Assembly (NCBI GenBank): GCA_027886175.1
Contig: JAJNNQ010000002.1
Location: forward strand, 12,830,001 to 12,894,000
DNA from: Phylloscopus collybita
Taxonomy: Eukaryota > Chordata > Aves > Passeriformes > Phylloscopidae
Reading direction: 5' to 3'
DNA: 64,000 nucleotides
Shown one piece after another: positions 1 through 11,382 of the stretch; position 1 is the first letter of the stretch; every line of letters begins with the position of its first letter. The position numbers and the translations under genes were made by a program. Below the pieces are notes generated by a model. It searched no databases. It had not been told where the DNA came from and was given only the letters and a program-made list of their open reading frames with translations.

Positions 1-1197
1 GCCTGTTAAAATTGTCACCTATAATATCAGCAAAGTTACCTCCAAAGGGAGGAAGACAAACATTGTGCTGGTGTCACCACGGGTGCCTCAGCCTCACCAG
101 CACATTTCAGTCAAAGTGTTCCTGATCCCAGGCTGTGGGATGGTGCTGCTTCCAGACCAAAGCTGCTAATAACATGTTTTATAATTATAGGCACATGAAA
201 ACAAGAATTCTATAGATTAAATTGCCATTATGAGATGGCTCAGTGTTTTTGGTGAGGAGATATTGGTGAATTCTGCAGCAGCTTTTGCAAGTCTTACCCA
301 GCAGGTGATATTTATGGACTGTTTACAAGATTTTCACATATGGCGTTTTAAAGAGGTTTGTAACTTTTATGTTCATCCATCCAATTTATTTATTTTGCAA
401 AAAATCCCACTCCAAAGGTCAGCTATGTTCTGTCTGTCTCAGCAACTCCAGGCCTAGGGAAAAATGCTGAATGTAATCTCAGCATGAAGTAGTTATACAA
501 ATGTGCTTTTAAACATGGTAGAGATGGTTTTGTGTCTTGTTCTCATATATCTTAGACTGTGTGCCTCTTGGCTTTACACATCATTTAAATGAGAGCACTG
601 TTTAGCACCTCTTTCACATTCAAATGATGTATTTGTGCTCTTTTGTGTGGAAATGTCTGTATATTTTCAACACTTCTCAGTTCATGTGAAAGCAGACAAG
701 AATAAACCAAGGAGACAAAGATTATGTCAAAGTGGCTGAATAATACTGAAATGATCATGATGCATCTATTCTTCTTTTCAAAATCTTCAGAATAAACCCT
801 TCTTTCCATTTCCAGCTTTCAACCAGTGGAGGGAAATTTATTTCCAAGCCTTCCAGCCTGACACACTGCTCTTGGAGTTGGGTTCCCATCTCTGCTCCAG
901 CTGATTCATGCCTGGAGGCCAAACCCTAGTACTGCCTTTCCTCCTTGCCTGACAGCAGAACAGAATGTCTTCTCCTTTTCTTACTGCATCTTATCCATAT
1001 AACTGAATAGATCCTATGCTTAGTAATAAATTGCAGGTGAAATTATGCAAACACATCTATTCTCATCTGTTTAAATCATTTTGCAGGTAAAAAGCATGCT
1101 TGCACACAGGGAAATCACATATCAGCTTTTTTTTTTTTTTGTATATCCTAAAGGTTACTGTACCTGGGAGGTACTAAGTACCTCAGAGTTGTATTTC

Positions 1198-1202
1198 CTG
1201 TA
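1198..1202. repeat. Target site duplication, left copy (CTGTA)
   Basis: This five-base direct repeat abuts the TG end of the solo LTR. Its identical partner abuts the CA end at 1661-1665. The exact match marks the insertion site and suggests that neither boundary has been rearranged. Confidence 0.85.
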
Positions 1203-1660
1203 TGTCTTGGTTTAACCTGGCAGGTAGCTAAACATCACACAGCTGCTCGTCTGGCCCTTCCCCCACCCAGTGAGATGGGGGAGAATGTGGGGAAAAAAAG
1301 TACAATTTGTGAGTTGAGCTAAAGAAAGTTTAATAGGAGAGAAGTAGAAGGGGAAATTAATAATAATAACAGTAACAGTAACAGTAACAATAATATACAA
1401 AAGAAGTGATGCACAATGCAGTTGCTCACCAGCACCACTGACCAATATCCAGCCGAATGCATGCAGCCAACTTTCACTCTAGTTTATAAGCTGAGCATGA
1501 CTCTGTATGGTCTGGAATACCCTTTTGGTCAGCTGGGGTAAGCTCATCAACAACTGAAGGATCACTGTTATCAATATATTTTTTATCTTAAATTCAAAAT
1601 ACAGCACTGTACAACCCACTAGTAACTCTAGTTAACTCTATTATTGTCAAAACCCGAACA
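1203..1660 (-). mobile_element. Solo LTR of an avian endogenous retrovirus, ERVL-like
   Basis: The element is 458 bp, starts TGTCTTGG and ends CCGAACA, so it has TG...CA termini. It is flanked by a perfect 5-bp direct repeat, CTGTA, at 1198-1202 and 1661-1665. A 5-bp duplication is typical of ERVL-type (class III) insertions. Read on the minus strand, a TATAAA box (1488-1483) is followed about 150 bases later by an ATTAAA polyadenylation signal (1334-1329), as expected for U3-R-U5 order. The sequence resembles LTRs scattered through neoavian genomes, recognised here from memory of the family rather than by search. No retroviral coding sequence lies beside it, so it is a solo LTR left after recombination. 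It is antisense to NRP1. A short AACAGT/AACAAT repeat lies inside near 1364-1392. Confidence 0.85.
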
Positions 1661-1665
1661 CTGTA
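1661..1665. repeat. Target site duplication, right copy (CTGTA)
   Basis: This is the partner of the CTGTA at 1198-1202, directly following the CA end of the LTR. Confidence 0.85.
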
Positions 1666-4600
1666 GAAGACCAGTTATAAAAATTCAACCAATACTTGAA
1701 TAGTTGAATCTCTCATTCACAAAAGCAATATGATTACAGAGCAACTATTATTTGTATAATGTTTGATTTGTGATATATGTGTATACTCAATTGCAAATTA
1801 TGTGCTTTTCAAACATCTGCTGTAGTTTATTGTGAGTCTATTAGAGGATATCTAATATCCAGTAAGAAATTATGTGTAAGAAATCCATTACCTCTTTTGT
1901 GTCAGGAGAGCCCTGCAATTCAAACAGAGACTGTCTATCTTCTTTTTTATATCAGCCTTCTGGATTTGAGGATCTGAGGCTTTCTGCTGAACTATCACAA
2001 AAACACATTCATGATGTTTTCATATCTGCCATAATAAACCTGTTTTTTGACCAAGGGGACAAAGCAGCTGTACAGGATGTGAAAACTGGCATAGCTTTAA
2101 AACAGGCATTAGTTCAAAATCATGAGAGAATGTTCTTAGAAAAATAAAATTCATGTCTTCAAGACAAAATCACAAATTTCTTATTTTCATCAGCTACCTG
2201 GTAATATCACAAGCACTATTTCTTTTAGGAATACAACCCAGGAGTATAGATTCCCTTTGCTTTTACGAGTCTGGCATACCTCCTTCAGAAGCAAGATACC
2301 TGGTTGTTCATAGGATGCACAGGGATGTTTGCAGTTTCTGGTCTTATGCAAGTTTTGTCAAACCACCAGAGTTTATGAATTCCATTCTTCGCTCAAGGAA
2401 TTCCACAATTCAGCTGCAAGGTATAAAAGCAGCTATTAAATGTACCTACTGTTATATGTTTATAGGTGCACTAGGAGGACTTGCCTTGAGCTAGACCCCA
2501 GTGAGTTAAATTGCCTCCACTTAAAGTAATGGAGCTGTGTCAGTTTTCAACTTTGGTGGAGCTGGAGGGGTGGGATAGGACGAGATGCACATCCTACAAG
2601 CAGGACCAGAAAAGCTCTGTGAGAAAGATTTGAACATATTTTCCAATTGCAGATATTCAAATTGCTCTTTAAGAGCTGAGATTCTCCTCTCAGTAACATT
2701 TTTTCCCCTCCTACCAGCAGCACCTTTGTGCTGCCATGCCCTCTGAAGAGTTTGGCTAGATGCCAGAGAGGAGAGTGTGGTTGCAGAGTGCAGATTTTTT
2801 AGGGTTCCCTGTTGGTGAAGGTGTCTGTCATAGTCCTCTGCCCAGGACAGTTGTTGCATGTCTCTCTTGGGGCTCTTGGTCTCAGACACAGGGCAGAGTG
2901 TCAGGCATGGTTTTCCTTTTTATTTTCTTCTCTTTCTCTTCTGGAAAACATTCCGTTCTCTCTGTGGGAATTTAACTTACATAGAGACTGTGGGATCGGG
3001 ACTGCAGCTTACTCTGTTATACCTAATTAACCCTGGGAATTCATTTCCACAACACAGAACTAGGCCAAGTATATAGGTAGCTTTACAAAAGAAAATTAAG
3101 GATTTGCAATGAAGACGTGGAATGTCCACAATTGCATTTCATATGATACAAAATAATTAAGGGATATAAGCCATAATGGTTCATGGCACAATCCAAGTTT
3201 TAACAGATGGGGATACAATGAGATTTACCCATGGGAAAGTGATTTTGTAATTGTAGAGGTGGGTGTATTCCATTTACTTCTGTATTTATTTTAGATGAAT
3301 GTTTATATTTGTATAAACATTAAGGAAAAGCATCATTCTATAACCTCTGGGTATTTTTACCATTTCTTTAAAATACAGAAGTAATTGCTGCATGCTTCTT
3401 AAAGAATAAAAGGAAAAAAATTAAAACTCTTGGTTTTCCCCACCTACACATTTCTCTTCTCTTCATATATCCCAGCCCTCAGATTGCCCCTCCCTCTGCA
3501 AAAGCCTGGGAAAAGATTCACAAGCACATGTGAAAAATGATAGTTTCACATGGCTGTAGTAGGTTCACATCCTTATTATGTAAATGAGTGGTTTTGGTTT
3601 GGGCGTCTCTTTTGTGGTTTTTTGTGCAGATGGTTAAATGCTTAAAGACAGTGGGCCAAATTGTTCCTACTGGAATTTCACTGGCTTTGGCTAAACTGCA
3701 CCAGGAATCGAAATAGGCCGTGGAACCAAAAATCTATTTTTGCATATAATGAAATAGTCAAATGGGTAATGGGATTGCTGCACAGTAGCAGAAAGGAAGA
3801 AGAAGCCAGGAGGAGATTTCCCTTTGTCTGTTTGGTAATTAATGAAGTACCTGGAGAACAACAGATCTGAGAAACTTCACTTTGCTCCTGTGATCTGCAC
3901 TTCCTCTAGCCAGGTAAGCACAGAGCTGTGTGTGCTGGAGACTGATTAATTAGCCCAAGCCAGTTGTAAAATCGTTAGGAAACAAGTGGTGTCTGTTTTC
4001 TTCTGCACAGGATGCCAAGAGATGTATTTAAAGTGTGAGAGTCAAAGGTCAGTTTGACATCACGTACTCTAAGAAAGAGCCCTTGCTTAGATCCCTGTTT
4101 CGTGTTAGAAACGCTGTCTGCAAGCCGTGAAGTTATTGTACTTGATAAGAGAAGGAGTAGGATTAATCTGCAGCAAGGAAAATTTAGGTTAAATATTATG
4201 AAAAATGTTGTAACTGTGAGATCACTTAAACAAAGTAGCAGGCTGTCAGGGGAGACAGTCAGAGCTGGAAGTGACACTTTTCTATCAGTGCTGGTTGGGA
4301 GAATAATTAATAAGCATTTCCCTGTGAAGGGGGAGTGGCACCCGGCTTCCCCAGAGGCTTCTGCCAAACCAAAGGAGCCGACGGATCTCACAGACATGCT
4401 CGGAGCTAATGCTTATGTACAGATAAAATGGAGCTTTCTGAAAGGACTTTTACAACCTCTTCTCAGCTTGTGTTACATATTCTAAATGTAAATTGAATGC
4501 AAATGCTTTGAGCTGTCTGCCACGAAGCAATTTGCAATCTCCTACACTAAATCTGACCCACTGGAAATGTAAGGGTCTGTAGTAATGCTTCATATAATTC

Positions 4601-5980
4601 TTTAGACACTAATTGGGTTGCAACAGGAAAAAGGTCTGGTCCCAATCTCTATGATTTCTCATACCTATTTAATTTTTTTTTTTTTCACAAAATTCTTGTT
4701 ACAATTTAATATGTCTAAGTTTTTAAGCAATGTCTTCCTCTATCAAAGTTAATGATCGTGTTGACATTGCATTCAGTGAGAAAATGCATAAGTTAGATGC
4801 ATGGCTCAAGTTCTAAACATTCTAAGTTTTTTATCTTCAAATTGTTCAGGCTTATCTGCTCTCACTGAACCAGTGATAATAAGGTATCTTTCTTTCTGTC
4901 TTTGTTCTGCAAAGATAAAATTTGTCATTTCCTAACATTATATCCAAGTGCAGCAAATTGCAAAACAAAAGCCTCTACATGATTTTGGGGATCCAGTGAG
5001 TATTAAGTTGATTTTCAAAATCAGATTAATCTCAGTCCCTAATTTGTGCCAACAAAATTGACAAATCTTCTTAACAAAGGGCCTAAGAACCATTGCCTTG
5101 ATAATAACAGAAAATCTGAACTTGGCAGTTTTACAGACCGGCCCATATCTAAAAACCTTTAGTAAAGGTTGTTCACCGTCTCCAGCAGGGTAGTGATTCA
5201 TAAAAGCAAACATTCATTTTGACCACTAACAGGGGTTTTGGCAAAGTGAAGGAGGGCATAGGCAACATGGTGTTTAATCCATAGCTTTCTGTCTACTGCA
5301 CCCTACAGAGCCACAACGCAGGGAACCAGAAGAAAGAGATCAAAAGGCTTTAAAAATGTCAGGCAACAGGATCTCATTTAAATTATTAGGTGAGATGCCC
5401 TCTTGGGCTTGACAATAGCAAAACATATCACATAGCCTGTTTTCTTCTCTCCCTTTATGCTGATTTTGACAGGCTGGTGCAATGCATGTAGAAATTGTAT
5501 TTCTGCTCTCCAGCATCACTTTGGACACCATTTGAAAATGTGTTTTTGTATAACAGTGTAATATTCAAAGGTATTTGAGTCATGCAGAAACTGGAGGATT
5601 TGTAACAGGTTCTTAACCAGTATTGACTGAAATAAAACTTATTTGATGAAAAATAACCCAGAAACCTGCCTTAGGTGAAGCTGATAAGCACTTAGGGAAC
5701 ACAGAAGGGCTTATCTGTAATTCTGTTAAGTGATTCAACTTTAAGAATTGTGCATTTCTAATTCATATCCATATGCTAAAAGGCTTTTTTGAGTTTTCAA
5801 CAATTGAAATTCTTAAAACCGTATAAGCAGAGATATTTTTCTTGTTATTTGGATTGGCTTTATTGCAGAAAGATAGATACAGTTCCAACCTGATGTCATA
5901 CTGCGGAACATTAAAACCTTTTTCCCAAGCTCTGTGTGTAACCTCTGTGCTGCTAAATCCTTGTGCATGAATAGTCTCAC

Positions 5981-5988
5981 TGACGTCA
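5981..5988. promoter_or_regulatory. Consensus cAMP response element TGACGTCA in intron 2
   Basis: A perfect 8-bp CRE palindrome is embedded in CTGACGTCAGCA, which also matches one half of a CRE-type Maf recognition element. CREB/ATF and large Maf proteins bind such sites. It keeps a CpG in an otherwise CpG-poor intron, which is mildly suggestive of selection. A single 8-mer also occurs by chance about once per 65 kb, so function is unproven. Confidence 0.35.
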
Positions 5989-8900
5989 GCAAAAGCAGGG
6001 CTGCACAGTTTAATTCTTAAAATAAGTCATGTTCATATAAATTCTTGCTGCTGTCATTTTTATCTCAGATTTTGTATGGTAGAGCATATGGCCTGAATAT
6101 GAGACTGGCTGAATATTAAAATTCTCCAGCTTAGTGAGTAATTCATGTTTCTAAATTGTATGAGTAGTGGATAGTACTCATTTTAAAAAGCACCAGTCAG
6201 TCAAGACTTATGTCCTTAAAATGAAAGAAATACAAATAGAAGGTCATCAATATACACATGATTAACAATCACACTTAAAAGCAGTTTTAACCATGCCTCC
6301 TAATAATGGATTTGCATGTCTGTGTGTCTGTCTGTACCAAGGATGAGTTGAAACAAAGGGAAAAAAGATCTCAGCACTGTTCTGTGTTCCTTACTTATAT
6401 TAATGCCTTTGGGATTCTTTACAGAATAACACAGTTACTGCAGATTTAGGGAAACAGAACAGGCTATTTTTAGGATTCAATTCATATGAAACCATGTTCA
6501 CTTACCATATAGCAAATCCCTGATTTTCTAAATAGCTAAATGCAGATGGGCAGGAGACTGCAAAATTGAACTGAGCAGGACTTGCATCCCTAAGGATTAA
6601 AAGCATCAGGAGACAAGATGCATGTTAAAGAGGAGCAAGCTTCTGGGTGTAAAGGCTGCTGGTCATACTGGGTGAAAGGCATTTCACATTCAGAATGCCT
6701 CACCATGGCAAAGTGTTTGCTGATGTGCTCTTATCCTCTGTGTTGTCCCAGGTATCTAAGACAATTGCTACATGGCAAATGAAGGGAGAGTCATTTATAA
6801 CGTGACAGACTCATGCTAAGGCTGGCAGGGAATATCGTTAACCTCACCAGTCTTGATGTGACTGAAGAGGCTCGAGATCTGTATGGGAGACAAATCTGAA
6901 AATTAACAGCCTCATTAATCAAATCACAATGTTTTGACAACTTCATGGTGTGTATGCAATCTATCCTGTATACAATTTAGCTAAGGCTTTTATGCAACAC
7001 GAGGGTTTTTTTGCAATAACTTTATGTGAAAAGGCCCCACATCACAGCAAAATTACTAGATTATATGCTGATTATCAAAGAGTAAAAAAGCATAATAAGA
7101 TGAGATTTAAACAAAAAATCCTGCCAGGATTATGAGGAGGTAGCAGACCTCCTTTTTTTCCTACTCTATTTTACTGACAGCAGTATAATCACCATCATCA
7201 CTTATTTAGATAGTCTGGGGGAAAGCTGGCCAACCTCTCACACCTGAGCTCAGGTACTGAAAATACTCCTCTTCAAAGGAGAAATCCTTTGAATCCACTT
7301 GCCCAATGTGTTTAGTCAAGAGTGGATGACCTGCTGGGTTACCCTACCATGAAGCGCCAGAGCATGTCCCTCAGATAATCGGTTCTCCAAAGCAACAGGT
7401 CCCTCAGGGTAACTCAAAGTAACTCCTGGTCCCTCAGATGTCAAACAATCATTTTCTGCTTAAACACAGACTGTGCCCCAAATCCTTTGTTTTTCAGGCT
7501 CCTTGTAAGTGCCTACCCTAAGGAGCTTAGGGATACTCGGTTGCCTCTTCCATACCTAGGGATTTATGCTGAGGGCTTATTAATACTTCTGAGTATTAAT
7601 TGGCTAAATCCCTGCACATCTAGGCAAGGCTACATCAATGATTATTTCTGGGTTATAAAGAAATGTTGTTGGTTATTATAATGGGCTTAATAGAAGAAGG
7701 TTTGATGTAGTGGCAGGAGTAGCAAAACACTTTTTATTCTCCATGTTTTGGAATGGACACTCACAAAAGTATTTTAGGTCTCTTTGTTCTTATTGTCTAT
7801 CTTCAAGGGTAAAAATTTGAAATCACAGCTAAAAAGGGTTAGAAGCAAGAATGAGGAGCTATCAACTAGATATATCTATTTACAAGAGATGTATTGAATC
7901 ACAAAATTAATGAGTGTCACTAGTACTGCAGCCATCTCAGTTCATCCTGTGCCTTCAAACTCTTTCAGGAAAATATCAATATCTGATTTTCCAATCCAGA
8001 AAGCTGTGGCACTGGGAAGTTAGCTGACACCTGGCTTCACTGAATAGCCATGGCAGATGCAAAGAGCTTGTTTTCAGCCTTCCAGTGCAGCGTCTCCCCA
8101 CTTTCTTCCATCAGCTCCTATCTCCCTAAATGACCTAACTAAGCCCCATCATACTGAGGGTCATCTAGGCTCACATTTGCAGCTTAAAATCTCAACTCTA
8201 TCTCTAATCTCACAGCTTTATGGCCCTGCTAACTGCTTCATGAACAGAATAGAGGTGTAACAAACCAGAAAGCATACAGCTGACTGAACAGGCAACCCCT
8301 GGGCAGCTCAATTCCTTTCCAATGCTCCTGCCTTCCCAGACAGTGGCTCTGATGAAAGCAGAATGACTCCCAGCTTCCCACCTGCTGCAGGGTAGGTATT
8401 TGCCTCTGCACTGCAGTCAAAGACATGACTGCGGCATCCACAGCAGTGCCAGATTCTTACCCAGTTAGTGGCAAAGCTGTGGTGGCACAAGATTTATTGT
8501 TCCTGGTGGGAACATTCAGCACTGAGCAGAGTCTATGACATTATAAGTACCTCATCCAGTTAAATAAAAACAGTTCAGACGTGTTGTAATCACATCTCCA
8601 AAAGCAAGGATTGCAATTTTTGGTAGAGTTTATCACTGCTCTGAGCAGCACCATTAACAAGCAATACTTTGATTTTCCCAGAGCACAGTGCTGTGTAGAA
8701 ACCTTACTCAGGTTCTTTCCAGCTGACATATCCTTTTGTTGCTGGCATGAGACATGTTTCCATGATCCTTATCCCTATGGGGAAAAAAGAGGCAATCCTT
8801 CATCAGTTCATCTATTATCTGTGTGCTTTTTGTTCTGATTTTTATGAATTCCCATGCAGAATTTTTACAGGGGGAAGGGAAAAAAGTTTGAAATTTTTCT

Positions 8901-9334
8901 CAAAGTTGTCTGGCTGGAGTGGTTCCTATAGCAGCCATGCAGCAATCATATAAGGACAGAGGGCACTTTGTGGTATCTGTTTGAGGAGAAATGTGCAGTA
9001 ATTGAGGAAAAGCTGAAAAACGGGATGTTATATGCCAAAAATGTGAAATTCAATTTGGTGGAGCTGTTTCAGGAATCTGTTCATCACAACGTGTTGGTCC
9101 TGTGAGTTAGGCAGGATTGTCCCTCTCCAATGGTCTATAAGCCTCCTAATACCCCTTTGTTCAGAGAGCAAGAGGGACTGGCTTTACAGTGCCTGCGAGA
9201 CCAAATCCGGGTTACAGCTAATGAGGAATGTGTATGTTTAGTTTGTTGAAGGGGTTTTCTGCATGTTTCAGGAAAGGGGGGGTTATTACCATTTCCCCCC
9301 ATAATAAAAGACAGGATCCTGTATCTTGGAAATG

Positions 9335-9373
9335 TTTACAGTGTAACAAAATGAGGTTATGTTACACTGTAAA
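9335..9373. repeat. Perfect 14-bp inverted repeat (hairpin)
   Basis: The arm TTTACAGTGTAACA (9335-9348) is the exact reverse complement of TGTTACACTGTAAA (9360-9373), with an 11-base loop between. A perfect 14-bp stem is unlikely by chance at a given place. The stem is too short for a standard microRNA precursor, and flanking bases do not extend the pairing. Confidence 0.8.
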
Positions 9374-11332
9374 ATTTTAAAGGGGGACTAAGCAGGGACA
9401 TCTAGGCTCAGCAGCATGAAACGCATGAGCTGGTTGGACAGGAAGGGTTTGTATTTAAAAATCAGGAAAATAATGTTTCACTCTGAGATAAAGACAAGTG
9501 ATTTTGACACAAAGGTTGAAACTTTTCCAGCTACAGATCCTCCTCTGCCAGGCACCAACAGTTTTATTCAGAATAGAGGCTGAACAGGGTGCATTTACCA
9601 CCTGGCTCAAAGCTGGGTGTGCCATTGGTTATTTGGGTACTGAGAGAGCAAACCCACAGGTTTCTCTTTCGTTGCTACACTGCAAGGTGACAGTGTCTGG
9701 CAGGACTGCTGGCCAGGGAGGACAGCTCCAGAGGGGCACTGTGTGCCCTGCAGTGCTGCACGCTGCGGTCTGCACCACCTCAGATGCAGCACGGGGAGTG
9801 TTTGCAACAGAAGGATGGAGGCTGTGCTGCCAAAAGGAGTCCCCAAGTCCCTCTGTGCAAGTCAGACATCTCTGTGAGTCTGCTCAGGAGACTCAAAGTG
9901 AGGAAAGGGATGGTGTATTATCTCATTTCCTTCCCAGACTTCCTACTACTGTTTTGGGCAATTTATACCTTTAAGAATGCATAAGGCAAACAAACCTTGT
10001 TCTCCCTAGTGTGTGAAAGCCTGTCTTTTGCATTATTAAACCATAAAGGAAAGCCTGGCGTTATCTCGCGCAGATTCTCTGCACGTACAAGGGGATCTGG
10101 CCCAAACACATTTCACGGCTTGTCTGTCTGAGTTAGCGTGCTGCTTGCCAGGAGTGAAGGAGAGGAAAGAATCAATGCTTAATACCACAGAGCCTTACAC
10201 AGGTTGGTCTTGGATGTAGTGCTTATCACCACTAAGTAGACAAAATAAAAGCATTTGTAGATGCCTACTGAAAGTGTAAACTAAACAAAAGCCATCAAAA
10301 CAGGATTTTATCCATTTAATTGCAGAGTAAGTGTTTTCATCAGCTGTATAATGGTTTATTGCCTTTCAAGGCTTATTTATTGTAATTAATTAAAGAAGAC
10401 TTATAACACCATTCCCTTATTCCCCATTTTTGTTTGCAATTCATTGAGTTATTTGCAGATCCCCTTGGTCTGCCAGGTAGTATATTATTATAGCTCCATG
10501 TCACCCTGTCCATTTCTCTAAGTAGAAAGCAAAGACTGAAGCATGACCCGTGAAATGCAAAAAACATATCAACATCATTATCCATACTTTCTTGGACCCA
10601 CTAACAGCTCTTTCCTGAAGAGTGTCTTTTTTTTGATTACAGCTGTTGAAGCAGCCTGTACAAGAATGGGAGAGTGGCTCTAGGAGAGCATTACTTCTGA
10701 CCTCAGCAATTTCTTTGTGGGTGTGCTACTCCTGACTTAGGTTTTCCACTGCCCCGATTTCAAAGGCAGGGGTCACCTTACAGCCATGCTGCCCCACAAT
10801 AGATTTAGTGTTCACTGAGTATAGGTCCAAATGCTCATCAGATTTAAGAGAGAGTATATCTCAAGAAGTTGCACCGATGAGGGAGGAAAAGGAAGTGGAA
10901 AGAGGACAAACTTGGTCCCATTTAATGAATATTTCCTTGACATTTGCGCAGCTCCCGCTGGGGATTTGAGCTAGCATGCATGTATTCAGTATGGTCCCAA
11001 TTACTGAAGCCCATGAGCTGTGTATGTGTTTCTGTTGTGTGTATGTCCATTACCCTGCTTGCTTTCCAAAGTATTAAGTAACAGAAGAAAGCTATGCACA
11101 AATTTTTAGCAAACACTTGTGAATTCTGGTAGATTTTCCACTTAGTTTTCCATTTTAAATTAGCAGAGGGCAATGCACCTCAGATACAATGCCACTAAAC
11201 TCTGTAAATCTGAACCAGAGATGATGCTGATCTGCTGTGCACATTTTCCTTCCTTTAAGTCATTATCACATGCCTCTCTTTCTAAGAAGGACATTTTTAT
11301 GAGAGGTGGATCACTGGGGTGGGTTTTGGTTT

Positions 11333-11335
<3 letters not shown>

Positions 11336-11380
<45 letters not shown>
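11336..11380. repeat. 45-base poly(T) run
   Basis: An uninterrupted run of 45 thymines lies in intron 2, giving an antisense-strand poly(A). It could be the tail of a minus-strand retrocopy or simple slippage. The sequence to its right has no gene similarity I recognise and I saw no target duplication. Confidence 0.9.

Positions 11381-11382
<2 letters not shown>

Noticed and set aside
1872..2147. 91-codon + strand frame with fairly protein-like composition
   Set aside because: I recognise no family, and there is no convincing acceptor-donor pair that would join it in phase to NRP1.
9498..9974. 158-codon + strand frame in intron 2
   Set aside because: No recognisable family, and overlapping frames on both strands suggest only low stop density.
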